This document shows, piece after piece, positions 12,614-23,485 of a DNA stretch of 64,000 bases. The position numbers and the translations under genes were made by a program. The DNA is taken from positions 17,626,501 to 17,690,500 of the forward strand of contig JAPQWV010000005.1 in NCBI GenBank assembly GCA_027422505.1, read 5' to 3'. Under the pieces are notes generated by a model. The model was not told the origin of the DNA and ran no database searches. It saw only the letters and a list, made by a program, of their open reading frames with translations. Position 1 is the stretch's first letter; every line of letters begins with the position of its first letter. This stretch comes from Craterostigma plantagineum. Taxonomy: Eukaryota; Streptophyta; Magnoliopsida; Lamiales; Linderniaceae.

Positions 12614-13345
12614 TGAAGGAGGATTCCCATCTCCACCCCTCGAAGAAGGAGCGTTCTTCGCCACGCCTTCTTCAGTGGAATTCTCGCAGGTATATACAAC
12701 ATTAAACATTCTTGAGATTAGGGGAAAAAGACTGATTGAAACTCTGGTTTTCTCCAATCAAGTTCTTCGATGGCATGGATGATGATATAAGCCAGTTCGA
12801 AAAGAACATCGAAGGCGAAAGGGTCCAAGCTCGAGAGCAAGCAAACATTCGTACTAGGAAAAATGAGAGCCCAGATAGTTCGTTCGCCCGTGCAAGGGAT
12901 AGAAAACCACCAACGTTGAAGAAACAAGTGGCTTCTTCTTCCACGAAACTGAACGATAATGTTCGAACTAAACCTATGGCTATTCCTCCTCCTCCTCAAA
13001 GAGAAGTGAGTGTTTCGAACATAAAGAAAAAGATAAGATCATCTTTCTCTATTCTCTCCATTGTTTTTTATCTTATGTGTAATGATTGATTGACTCTATC
13101 AGAAGGTGAACTATGATAATGAGGCTTCTGTTCAAGATAATCTAGAATAATAAGAGGAAACTTCAAGAGCGATACCAAGAAGCTGAGAAAGGTTAGTTTC
13201 TTCTTCTTCTTCCTCTGTTTTTTCTTTTTCATACTTTTATTACAACATAGTTAGCTTAAGAGTGATTTTCTGACTAGAGTTTCTATGTGCTTTGATGATC
13301 AAAACAGCGAAGAAACAGAGGACGATTCAAGTGGTGGAGATACAT
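12614..13345 (+). pseudogene. Multi-exon fragment of an unidentified charged, coiled-coil-like protein
   Basis: Pieces with plausible splice sites follow one another. From ATG at 12614 a basic stretch ends before a GTATAT donor. Next comes an exon with DDDISQFEKNIEGERVQARE and a proline run, ending at 13005 before GTGAGT. A third piece (about 13103-13190) contains KLQERYQEAEK, and a fourth (about 13310) contains AKKQRTIQVVEIHDL. The charged heptad-like spacing suggests coiled coil. In-frame TAA stops near 13150 break the third piece, so the copy is not functional. I do not recognise the parent gene; a protein search would decide it. Confidence 0.5.
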
Positions 13346-13350
13346 GACCT

Positions 13351-13637
13351 TTCAAAGCAGAGCATTGGCCAAAGGAATAACCAAAGACGACGACGACGAG
13401 AGGATGGTGTCGTGCGACGTTTGCAGCGGCTAGCAGCATACGAGGTGCAATGGGATTCGAGATTCTGACGAGGTTCCTAGGTTGTACGTCTGCGACGACT
13501 GCTGCTTATCTCTTACGGCGGCGGCGCACTGCGGCGGCGGCCTTGGTGTAGTTGAATGGACTTCGGCGGGGATGGGTTATTGGGGTGGTTTTGAGGGTTA
13601 CGGCGGCGGCGGAGGAGGATCAGCTTTACTGCTTTGA
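13351..13637 (+). pseudogene. PHD-finger protein C-terminal fragment (MS1/MMD1-like)
   Basis: PHD fingers are zinc-binding modules that read histone tails. The frame runs RALAKGITKDDDDERMVSC, then a C-x-x-C pair (CDVC), QHTRC, EVPRLYVC and a final C-x-x-C, with the spacing of the second half of a PHD finger, and on to TGA at 13635-13637 through a glycine-rich tail. The codon expected to encode the conserved tryptophan before QHTRC is TAG (13431-13433). The finger sits near the C-terminus, as in the plant male-sterility PHD proteins. The nonsense codon at a key residue and the missing upstream domain make it a pseudogene fragment. Confidence 0.68.
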
Positions 13638-13654
13638 AGGTTTTTAAGTCTTTC

Positions 13655-14665
13655 AAAACGATGGCTGCAAATGTTTGTACATCCGTGTGTAATAATTACG
13701 TATCGAGAGACTTTAGAGTTTCTATTTTTGTAAATTGATCATATCTTTTTCGAACTGAAGTCCACCGCTGAGAGAAAGAAGGTTGGCCTCTCTATTTAAA
13801 TTCTCTCTGTTATGTCTATCTTTTTCTCTAACTGATAACAGCTGCGAGGATTCGAGCACATCGAAGGCGTCGTCACGGAGCCTCAGCTGTTTGAGATCTC
13901 CGACAAAGAATTGGTAACTGATACGCTGAAGAAGAGGCGAGACAGACTTCTCAAGCATTACAAGGTAACAACAGATTTAGTCAATTCTTTTAAAACGATG
14001 GCTGCAAATGTTTGTACATCCGTGTGTAATAATTACGTATCGTGAGACTTTAGAATTTCTATTTCTGTAAATTGATCATATCTTTTTCGAACTGATGTCC
14101 ACCGCTGAGAGGAACAAGGTTGGCCTCTCTATTTAAATTCTCTCTGTTATGTCTATCTTTTTCTCTAACTGATAACAGCTGCGAGGATTCGAGCACATCG
14201 AAGGCGTCGTCACGGAGCCTCAACTGTTTGAGATCTCCGACAAAGAATTGGTAACTGATACGCTGAAGAAGAGGCGAGACAGACTTCTCAAGCATTACAA
14301 GGTAACAACAGATTTAGTCAATTCTTTTAAAACGATGGCTGCAAATGTTTGTACATCCGTGTGTAATAATTACGTATCGTGAGACTTTAGAATTTCTATT
14401 TCTGTAAATTGATCATATCTTTTTCGAACTGATGTCCACCGCTGAGAGGAACAAGGTTGGCCTCTCTATTTAAATTCTCTCTGTTATGTCTATCTTTTTC
14501 TCTAACTGATAACAGCTGCGAGGATTCGAGCACATCGAAGGCATCGTCACAGAGCCTCAGCTGTTTGAGTTCTCCGACAAAGAATTGGTAACTGATACGC
14601 TGAAGAAGAGGCGAGACAGACTTCTCAAGCATTATAAGGTAACAACAAATTTAGTCAATACAGTT
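13655..14665 (+). repeat. Three tandem copies of a 337-bp unit
   Basis: Units start at AAAACGATGGCTGC (about 13655, 13992 and 14329) and differ by only a few bases; copies 2 and 3 are closest (for example GTGAGACTTTAG and CTGATGTCC in both). Each unit contains one exon-like 123-base segment between a CAG acceptor and a GTAACA donor. High identity implies recent unequal duplication. Confidence 0.95.
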
Positions 14666-14763
14666 AAAAAATCGATGCTTAGTAGTCTGATAACATAAGC
14701 TTTCACTACAAAGCAGGCAGAAATCGATGCTCTGTATGAGAGGTTAACTGCTGGGAAGCTTAG
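13842..14763 (+). pseudogene. Exon-triplicated fragment of an unidentified gene
   Basis: Segments 13842-13964, 14179-14301 and 14516-14638 are each 123 bases (41 codons), begin after AACAG and end before GTAACA, and encode nearly the same peptide (EPQLFEISDKELVTDTLKKR within it). They are followed by 14717-14763, preceded by AAGCAG and followed by GTAAAC, encoding AEIDALYERLTAGK. Because 123 is divisible by 3, all three copies could be spliced in frame. Copy 3 carries small changes (GVV to GIV, EIS to EFS). The family is not recognised; the peptide is basic and helical. Nothing shows that it is expressed. Confidence 0.6.
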
Positions 14764-15064
14764 GTAAACATACAATGCAATGCTATTACTTTGAATTCCC
14801 TGATACAATGTAAAGTTCAGGACTTTCTATCTATATATTTACTTTTGTTTGTTGGGATGAATAATTGGATTGCGAACTGTGCACTCTATTCACTGTCCAA
14901 AACAGAAGACCCCCCAATTCAATTTCAGGTGTACTTGCTGGTGAAGCAGAAAGGATTGCTACCGAGGTGATTTCATTTCATGCGTATTACTTTTATTACC
15001 ATTTTCTCTCCTTTTTTTTTCCTAGGAATTTGGTTATGGAATTCTTTTGTACTCTTTGTCTCGG

Positions 15065-15351
15065 CAAGTAGTGTTTACTACATCTTCGCAAGAACATTAC
15101 TTCGATTGTCCGTATCAGTTGAGCTCAGAACCAATCGGTCAGACCTTCCTCGACGCCACGGTATTTTTAGTCCCTTTTTGTTATTTTTTTTGTGAAAATT
15201 GGATTTCATCACAATCAAATGAATTTAGGTGATGACTGTCGAGTTGATGGAAGAAGACATAGTAGTTATGGGCTCGGACGGTTTATTCGATATATCTTCG
15301 ACCGCGAAATTGCTTCGATCGTTATCTCTTGCGATAACGTTTCTGACGCTG
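15065..15351 (+). pseudogene. PP2C protein phosphatase fragment (two exons)
   Basis: PP2C enzymes are Mg/Mn-dependent serine/threonine phosphatases. The first exon carries DCPYQLSSEPIGQTFLDA and stops at 15160 before a GTATTT donor. The second (15229-15351, after TTTAG) carries VELMEEDIVVMGSDGLFD, the GSDG motif whose aspartate binds metal. Directly after GLFD the frame is lost by an apparent two-base deletion, and the rest continues in another frame (DREIASIV). The motifs resemble the chloroplast PP2C group (PBCP-like) in plants. Only the C-terminal half is present. A short upstream piece (14922-14967) with ISGVLAGEAERIATE may be another fragment. Confidence 0.7.
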
Positions 15352-15514
15352 GTACGTTGAACTAAGGTCTTCGAAAATTTCGATGCTATGTGCCCCTATT
15401 GAATGATAATTGGTAAAATATTTCCAAGTTACGATCACCTTCGCCGTGCCTCAAACTTCATTTCCAAGTTACGATCTCCTTCGTCGTGCCTCAAACTTCC
15501 ATCAACGTCTACAT

Positions 15515-15820
15515 TGCACCCCTCCCAGAATCCCTCAGTTACGACAGCAATACTGGGCTTTAACCTCGGATGCGAGGATCGACAGCGAAGTAGACAAGGT
15601 ATTTCCCCATTATTAATTAATTTTCTGTTTGATGATTTTGCGTGCTACAGTTGAACCGATTAATTGCGGTTTTTTTGTTCGTTAACTTCTGAATCGTCGA
15701 GTTATTTGGTGCTATTATGGACAGGCTGATATTAAGCTAATGAGCTCACTAAATAGGGATGATTTGAAGAAAGTCTGCGTTGAGAACTTCCTTCAGTGGA
15801 TACCATTTCCAGTTTACGAG
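15515..15820 (+). pseudogene. Two-exon fragment of an unidentified gene
   Basis: An exon-like stretch containing PQLRQQYWALTSDARIDSE ends at 15598 before GTATTT. A second one (15725-15820, after GGACAG and before GTTTGAG) carries LMSSLNRDDLKKVCVENFLQ. Both are open and have ordinary protein composition. A short duplicated piece (TTTCCAAGTTACGATC, about 15421 and 15461) lies just upstream. I do not recognise the family. Confidence 0.45.
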
Positions 15821-17146
15821 GTTTGAGTCTTTTTTGGTGTTTCTAGATTTTATGATCTTGGGCTTCCTTTCATTTTTTATGGTTTCTTCTGCTATGTTCT
15901 ATGGTCATTGGTGAGGAAGAAGAAGAACAAGAAAAGGGAGCTGTTATATGAAGGATAGCCTTCTATTTGTTTCGACAATAATCATTAAGATTGGACTCTT
16001 CGCTCTCCATTTGAAGCCATGGTCGGTTGGGAAAATATGGATGAGTTCGCGCTGCGGCTTCTGTAGTATATCGACCCCTCCTACGACGACTTTAAGCAAT
16101 GCCCTATCCTAAAACTGCTCCACTGTCCGGAACAATTACAACGTGGGACTGGTCGAACGGCTCACCTAAACCACTCATAGTAAGATTTTTAACGATGTTC
16201 ATGTTGTACAACTATTTAGGAGCAATCTTTATAAGACTATTGTGAATATAAATATTGTAAGACTGCTCGATTGGCCAAGTGTTTTACGATATGTTCTTCG
16301 ACATGTACGTACTACGCTTAATCATTTCCTTATATGAACAGATTGATATTGATCCGTTACGTATGTATGAATTATAGGGTTGACAAGAACGAAAATAGAC
16401 GGATCACTGAAGAGAAAGTTAAGGTGGTAGTATCAGTAATCTTAAATAATCCATAATTTAAACCCGGAATAGTTCTAGGACTGGTTTCTAGAAGCGCAGG
16501 CACGTGCGCTCGCGTGGGAATCATGCAAATGAAGAGAATAAAGATTGAAGAAGAGAGTTCAAGCGGCTAAAATCAGTATCAATGGGTGGAGATAGTGAAA
16601 CTTACATCTATCGGTTCGGGATCGAAATGCTCCGTCGATTACGGTATCTGGTATGCGCAGCTCCACAAAATGACAAGAAGGTAAGTATTAATGTTTATGT
16701 GCTGCAATAATGCTTAGACCTCGAGATTGTTCTGTTGACCCTTTCTGTTGGATTAGACTACTTGAGTTGTCACATAATTGTGGGTGTTTCTTTTGTTGAT
16801 AGTCGTTGACGTTTTTATTGGAGATTTTTTGCGAATTGCTTTTTTGCCTGTTTCTTTTATATAAAATGTTGTGGGGTATCTTTGGTTTGTCATTTTCCAC
16901 TTGTAGTGGCCAATTTGGTGGATATCACTAGACTGTAAGATTAACCTTTCGGGTAAGATTATCCTTTCGTGTCGATTTTCTTTTAATGCTTGCCAAATAT
17001 CTTTTATTATCGCATGAACGCTTTGAAATCTTCGTTTGAGTTTTTCCCTCAGGTCGTTTTGAGTGTAGCTTCATTTATCTATTTTTTAGATATATTTTGC
17101 AGCTAATATATACTTTTGTGGCAAATTCCTAATTTCATCTATGCAG
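15821..17146. other. Mostly unassigned DNA; one exon-like patch
   Basis: No long frame is present. At 16580-16680 a plus-strand stretch reads MGGDSETYIYRFGIEMLRR and ends before GTAAGTA, so it may be another captured exon. The remainder is AT-rich, intron-like DNA. Confidence 0.4.
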
Positions 17147-17989
17147 TCTATCCTTTTTTTTGTTTGTAACGGTGTTGCCTTTTTGTCGAAAAGTATGCGT
17201 CGATGGTAATTTCTCAGGGGAATATGATATCCTTCGCTATGTCCTTGGTGAATGGGTTATGATTGATATCATTTTGTTAATTCCTGAAACGTTTGATTTC
17301 GTTTGGTTTAATATTTTTAATTTTACATGTTGGGATGAGATTCAGTCTCCGCCGCTTAAGTACGCAAAGTTTTAATCGCCTAATTCCATGTACACTTACG
17401 TAATTCTAAGAAAACCTTCGCAGTCTTTATTTTCTTTTAGATTTTTTCTTTTCATTTGAGGTTGACGAGGGAGGATGAGATGGTGGTTGTCTTTTTGTTG
17501 TTAGAGTTGGTTTTGACATTTATCTTTTGGAAGTCTTTTGATATATTAATTAAAGTAATAATATTCTCACCTATGATTGTACTTTCCGCTGAAATTGGAA
17601 ATTTCTTATAAGTTCCTTTAGACTTGAAGCGTGCAAATAGCAGCAGTGCAGTCTTACGTTTGTGAAAATGTTGTAAAACATTCTAACATTCTTACATATT
17701 TTGAGGTTCTCTGTCGTGCAGTCGTGCAGTATTAGGAAATGTTCTTGCAGTCGTTCAACTGTGTAGTATGGCAACATTGCAATTGTTCAACCCCAACAAT
17801 CATGTAGTCCTTAAGTCAAGCAGTCATACACGGTAGTCTTTCAAAGTCGCAGTCGTGCAAGTTCCCAGTCTTACGGTCAATGTCGGAGCCACTTGACGCC
17901 TATGCGGGCTTTTGCCTATCGTAAAAAAAATTGTGGAATATGACTTCCTGAAACAATGTGTGTGTGTATAATATATATGTAATTATGTG

Positions 17990-18028
<39 letters not shown>

Positions 18029-19275
18029 CTCCATACCATTTGTGTTCATTTTTTACAAAGTTATATAGATATCTTTAACGTATTGTTCGGTAGTCGTTGT
18101 GAACCTTCGGTTGATCGGGATGAGATTCTTTGAAAGAGGTTTCAAAAAATACATCTTACGATATTTATTGTTTACACCTACTATTTCGTAAAATAGTTTT
18201 CATTTCTTTTGTCTGTACAAATCAGCGGCGAATGAGGTGTATACGTACGACCCTTTCATTGATGTATGCAGACGATGATGTGCACGATGCTTCGCCCGAG
18301 ACGATTTAGGAGTTTCAGGAAATTCCTCACCGTATCAATATTCTTCAACAACTGGTCTTAGTTCTTCGAATCATATAAATATGTCATAGCATGTCTAGAT
18401 ATTTTATTATTTTATGGAAGATTTAAAAATTTGCTCTGAATATTGCGTAGTGCCCTTAAAAAATGCAACATAATTAATAGCTGATAGGCTAACGATCGCA
18501 ATGTTGACATTACAAAATATCTCAGAATATATGGTGCGTTTAACACTGTGTCACGTCTGTGCGACCGAAAGAATAAGTTTGTATGATTGTAAGACTGTGA
18601 GACTGCATTATTTAAACACTGTAAGACTGTACGATGCACGCCAATGAGACTGCACTCGGCTATGAGACTGCACTACTTAAACATTGTAAGACAACTACCA
18701 AAACATTGTAAGACTATATGATGACACCTAGAAAACTGCACTACTTAGACATTGAAAGACTGTAAGCTGCACGACTATGAGACAACATAATATGTTTTTT
18801 TATTATTGTTTTTATGAAAAGCTAACCAAAATCCTACAATAATTTTATATTACACAATAAAATATCGATGTGTGTGACACTGGTTAATAAAATATTAATT
18901 TGAAAATTGTATTTACATTCGACAAAAAATAAGTGCATTATTTGGAAAACAATATACGCAGTATTCTTCCTTTAGTCTTATACATCGAATATGGACAATG
19001 ACCCACAAACTATCTGGATACCATGAACATATATTACAACCACAAAATGAAGAATCATATGACTGTTGTTGTCAATAATGTCTATGTAGTACGAGCGAGG
19101 GTTGAATTAGTATAATATAGATTGATATACGTTATTCAATGCAATCGTACGACTGATTATCCCAACCTCAAATGCACAATTGATTATTCAACCTCAAATG
19201 ACTGGCCGGTATATTATATTATGTTGACTACCCCTATAGCCAACTGCTATATGACACTTCAACTTTTAGATAGTT
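17147..19275 (+). repeat. Segmental repeat unit I
   Basis: First and longest copy of a segment that recurs at 20360-21633 and 21634-27262. Its order is: a block with TCGAAAAGTATGCGT, a block rich in GCAGTCTTAC / AGTCGTGCAG (17630-17880), a block with GGAGCCACTTGACGCCTA, a (TA)n run (17992-18025), a block with ACAAATCAGCGGCGAATG, and a block rich in GTAAGACTG (18590-18780). Short open frames here are not conserved between copies, so I treat them as non-coding. Confidence 0.85.
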
Positions 19276-19494
19276 ATTTTTTTCTTTTGTTGTTTCTTTT
19301 ATTTTTGGTTTGTGTCAAAGTGCTCTTGAAATTGGGGATGTGTATGTTATGTGATCTTCAAGGGTTGGGTTCATGGACTGGTATAGTTATTGTGTCATAG
19401 GTTCTGCTATGTGGTTTAATCAGCTTAACCGATTGAAATTTATGGATAATATTTGTTTATTGGATATTAGTATTGTGTTAATTTTCCAGAGATT

Positions 19495-20330
19495 GGCAAA
19501 AAGGACTTATTCTTTGGCCAATAGTGAGCTTCCCAGACGGAACAATGAAGCTGCAGGCGACGGCGAGGGACTCCGCGGAGGTTTGCGTAGCTGAAATCGA
19601 TTGCAGCACATTGGCGGAGAGAGCTGCTTTTCTGATTTGGGACATCGAACAACTGAGAGAGAAGATTTCCGCTCGGCGTATATGGCCGATTTTTATCATT
19701 AATCTGTTTGTTTTTTCAAGTCACGTGCATTCATGTCAAACGGAACCAATAGAAGGGTTCAATAATTGTGTCATCACAATCCTCACTGCACATTCATGCT
19801 GCTCATAACATGTTTGTGATTATGTGTATGTGGCAATAGGTTAGTAGCCGTCGAAAATTACTATTTGTCGATCTTTTATTCACTGCGCCTTTTCCATACA
19901 ATGTTTGCTTGAAATAAAAAGCGCAGATATGTCGATGCATTATCAGACTTTGCTGATGATTAAAAAGGTCATCGACTTGATGGCTTATGCTAAGCTGGTA
20001 AGTCCGACTAGCTTATTACATGAGATGATAAGTCGAAAAATAACTGCTCCTTTTTTTTTATCGATATGTGTTGTAGTACGTATTGCATTGGCATATCGTA
20101 GAAGAGCAATCTTTCCCTCTTGAGATACCTTTTATCCAAGGCTATTGGGACAGAGCTTATTCGACTTCAGAACGATATATGGTCGTCTACGCCTTAGAGA
20201 TCGTAATGCAAGTCGATGTTTCTCACCGTTAGATTTCGTCAAATTCGCAATTATCTGATTGATGTATTGCTGCTTCTTAGCTTTCAGGTACACAAAAAAA
20301 TGAGGAGTCGATGTCTTGGCCAAGTTTGAT
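19495..20330 (+). pseudogene. Fragment of an unidentified gene between repeat units
   Basis: A GC-richer exon-like stretch (19492-19700, after TTTTCCAG) reads LILWPIVSFPDGTMKLQATA and then IDCSTLAERAAFLIWDIEQL. Short downstream pieces (about 19925-20000, with SMHYQTLLMIKKVIDLM) look coding as well. They are separated by AT-rich, intron-like DNA. No family is recognised and no complete gene can be assembled. Confidence 0.4.
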
Positions 20331-20359
20331 GTCCCAGGGCATGCTCGATCGTGGTATAC

Positions 20360-21633
20360 ATTCTATCCTTTTTTTTCTAACGGTGTTTCCTTTTCGTCGA
20401 AAAGTATGCGTAGATGGTAATTTCTCAGGGGAACTGAAGGCATTAGCAATTTGGTTTTATTTTTTTATTTTTACATGTTGGGATGAGATTCAGTCTCCGC
20501 CGCTTAAGTACGCAAGAGAACCTTCAGATGCATCTGTGAAGAATATATATTAGTTTTAGTGGTCGTCTAATTCCATGTACACTTACGTAATTCTAAGAAA
20601 ACCTTCGCACTTTTTATTTTCTTTTAAATTTTTTCTTTTCATTTGAGGTTGACGAGGGATGATGAGATGGTGGTTGTCTTTTTGTTGTTAGAGTTGGTTT
20701 TGACATTTATCTTTTGGAAGTGTTTTGATATATTAATTAAAGTAATAATATTATGATTGTATTTTCCGCTAAAATTGGAAAATTTCTTATAAGTTCCTTT
20801 AGACTTGAAGTCGTGCAAATAGCAGAGGTGCAGTCTTACGTTTATGAAATTGTTGTAAACATTCTAACATTCTTACATATCTTGAGGTTCTCTGTCGTGC
20901 GGTCCTGCAGTCGTGCAATCTTACGAGATGTTCTTGCAGTCGTTCAACTGTGTAGTACGGCAATATTGCAATTTTTCAACCTCAACAATCATGCAGTCCT
21001 TAAGTCAAGCAGTCATACGCGGTAGTCTTTCAAAGTTGCAGTTGCACATTTGCAAACAATATTGAAAATTAGCAGTGATGCAAGTTCCCAGTCTTGTGGT
21101 CAGTGCGAGAGCCACTTGATGCCTAGGAGGGCTTTTGCCTACCGTAAAAGAAAAATTGTGGAATATAACTTCCTCGAACAATGTGTGTGTGTATATATAT
21201 ATGTATATATAATATATATATATATATTTATATGTAATTATGTGTTATATATAGAAATCTCCATATCCTTTGTGTTCATTTTTTACAAAGTTATATAGAC
21301 ATCTTTAACGTATTGTTCGGTGTTCGTTGTGAACCTTCGGTTGATCGGGATGATATTCTTTGAAAAGGCGTTTCAAAAAACACATCTTACGATATTATAT
21401 GTTCTTCGAGATTTGGGCATGACAGACTCGATAATTAAGTTCACTAATATAGAGACAATGAGTTCCCCCATCACGCGGGAAGGTATTACAAAATCTTTAA
21501 TGTATTTATTTTTTACACTTACTATTTCGTAAAATAAATTTTCATTTCCTTTGTCTGTACAAATCAGCGGCAAATGTGGTGTATACATACGGCTCTTTCA
21601 TTGATGTATGCAGACGACGATGTGCACGATGTT
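20360..21633 (+). repeat. Segmental repeat unit II
   Basis: Repeats the opening of unit I with an internal deletion of about 100 bases, then the GCAGTCTTAC block, the (TA)n run and the ACAAATCAGCGGC block. It stops abruptly at GTGCACGATG and is followed at once by another copy of the GAGATGGT...TTGTTGTTAGAG block. From 20664 onward it is offset by 970 bases from unit III, so II and III are a head-to-tail tandem pair. Confidence 0.85.
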
Positions 21634-22137
21634 GAGATGGTGTTTGTCTTTTTGTTGTTAGAGTTGGTTTTGACATTTATCTTTTGGAAGTGTTTTGATA
21701 TATTAATTAAAGTAATAATATTATGATTGTACTTTCCGCTAAAATTGGAAAGTTTCTTATAAGTTCCTTTGGACTTGAAGTCGTGCAAATAGCAGCACTG
21801 CAGTCTTACGTTTATGAAATTGCTGTAAACATTCTAACATTCTTACATATCTTGAGGTTCTCTTTCGTGCGGTCCTGCAGTCGTGCAGTCTTACGAGATG
21901 TTCTTGCAGTCGTTCAACTGTGTAGTATGGCAATATTGCAATTGTTCAACCTCAACAACTTGCAGTCCTTAAGCAGTCATACGCAGTAATCTTTCAAAGT
22001 TGCAGTTGCACATTTGCAAACAGTATTGAAAATTAGCAGTCATGCAAGTTTCCAGTCTTGCGGTCAATGCCGGAGCCACTTGACGCCTATGTGGGCTTTT
22101 GCCTACCGTAAAAAAATTGTGGAATATGACTTCTTGA

Positions 22138-22181
<44 letters not shown>

Positions 22182-23485
22182 ATCTCCACAACCTTTGTGT
22201 TCATTTTTTACAAAGCTATATAGACATCTTTAACGTATTGTTCGGTGTTCGTTGTGAACCTTCGGTTGATCGGGATGGAATTATTTGAAAAGACGTTTCA
22301 AAAAACACATCTTACGATATTATATGTTCTTCGAGATTTGGGCATGACAGACTCGATAGACGATAATTAACTTCACTATATATAGAGAACATGAGTTGCC
22401 CCATCACGCGAGAAGGTATTACAAAATCCTTAATGTATTTTTTTTACACTTACTATTTCGTAAATAATTTTCATTTCTTTTGTCTGTACAAATCAGCGGC
22501 GAATGTGGTGTATACATACGACTCTTTCATTGATGTATGCAGATGATGATGTGCATGATGTTTCGCCCGAGAAGATATAGGAGTTTCAGGAAATTCCTCA
22601 CCGTATCAATATTCTTCAACAACTGGTCTTAGTTCTTCGAACCATATAAATATTTCATAGCATGTCTAGATATTTTATTATTTTATGGAAGATTTAAAAA
22701 TTTGCTCTGAATATTGCGTAGTGCCCTTAAAGAATGCAACATAATTAATAGCTGATAGGCTAACAATCGCAATGTTGATGTTACAAAATATCTCAGAATA
22801 TATGGTGCGTTTAAGACTGTGTCACGTCCGTGCGACCGAAAGAATAAGTTTGTATGATTGTAAGACTGTGAGATTACATTACTTAAACACTGTAAGACTG
22901 TACGATGCACGCCAATGAGACTGCACTCGGCTATGAGACTGCACTACTTAAACATTGTAAGACAACTACCAAAACATTGTAAGACTATATGATGACACCT
23001 ATAAGACTGCACTACTTAGACATTGAAAGACTGTAAGCTGCACGACTATGAGACAACATAATATGTTTTTTGATTATTGTTTTTATGAAAAGCTAGGCAA
23101 AATCCTACAATAATTTTATATTACACAATAAAATATTGATGTGTAAGACACTGGCTAATAAAATATTAATTTGAAAATTGTATTTACATTCGACAAAAAT
23201 AACTCGTGCATTATTTGGAAAATAATATACGCAGTATTCTTCCTTTAGTCTCATACATCGAATATGGACAATGACCCACAAACTATCTGGATACCATGAA
23301 CATATATTACTCGACCACAAAATGAAGAATTCTAAGACTGTTGCTGTCAATAATGTTTATGTAGTACGAGCGAGGGTTAAATTACTATAATATATATTGA
23401 TATACGTTATTCAATGCAATCGCACGACTGATTATCCCAACCTCAAATGCACGATTGATTATTCCAACCTCAAATTAGTAGCGAC
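21634..23485 (+). repeat. Segmental repeat unit III, interrupted by a Copia element
   Basis: Begins at the tandem junction and runs through the GCAGTCTTAC block, a (TG)n(TA)n run (22143-22180) and the GTAAGACTG block (22850-23040). The unit is cut at 23485 by the Copia insertion and resumes at 27175 with GACTGGCCGGTATATTAT, which in unit I follows directly at about 19200. Confidence 0.85.

Noticed and set aside
13722..14632. Three identical 78-codon open frames on the minus strand
   Set aside because: They are the reverse side of the 337-bp tandem unit; the plus strand has exon borders and the more protein-like peptide.
17160..22910. Short open frames repeated among the segmental units (for example 20753-21025, 21723-21989, 18412-18639, 22683-22910)
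   Set aside because: They fall on the word arrays, carry no known domain, and copy-to-copy differences break them.
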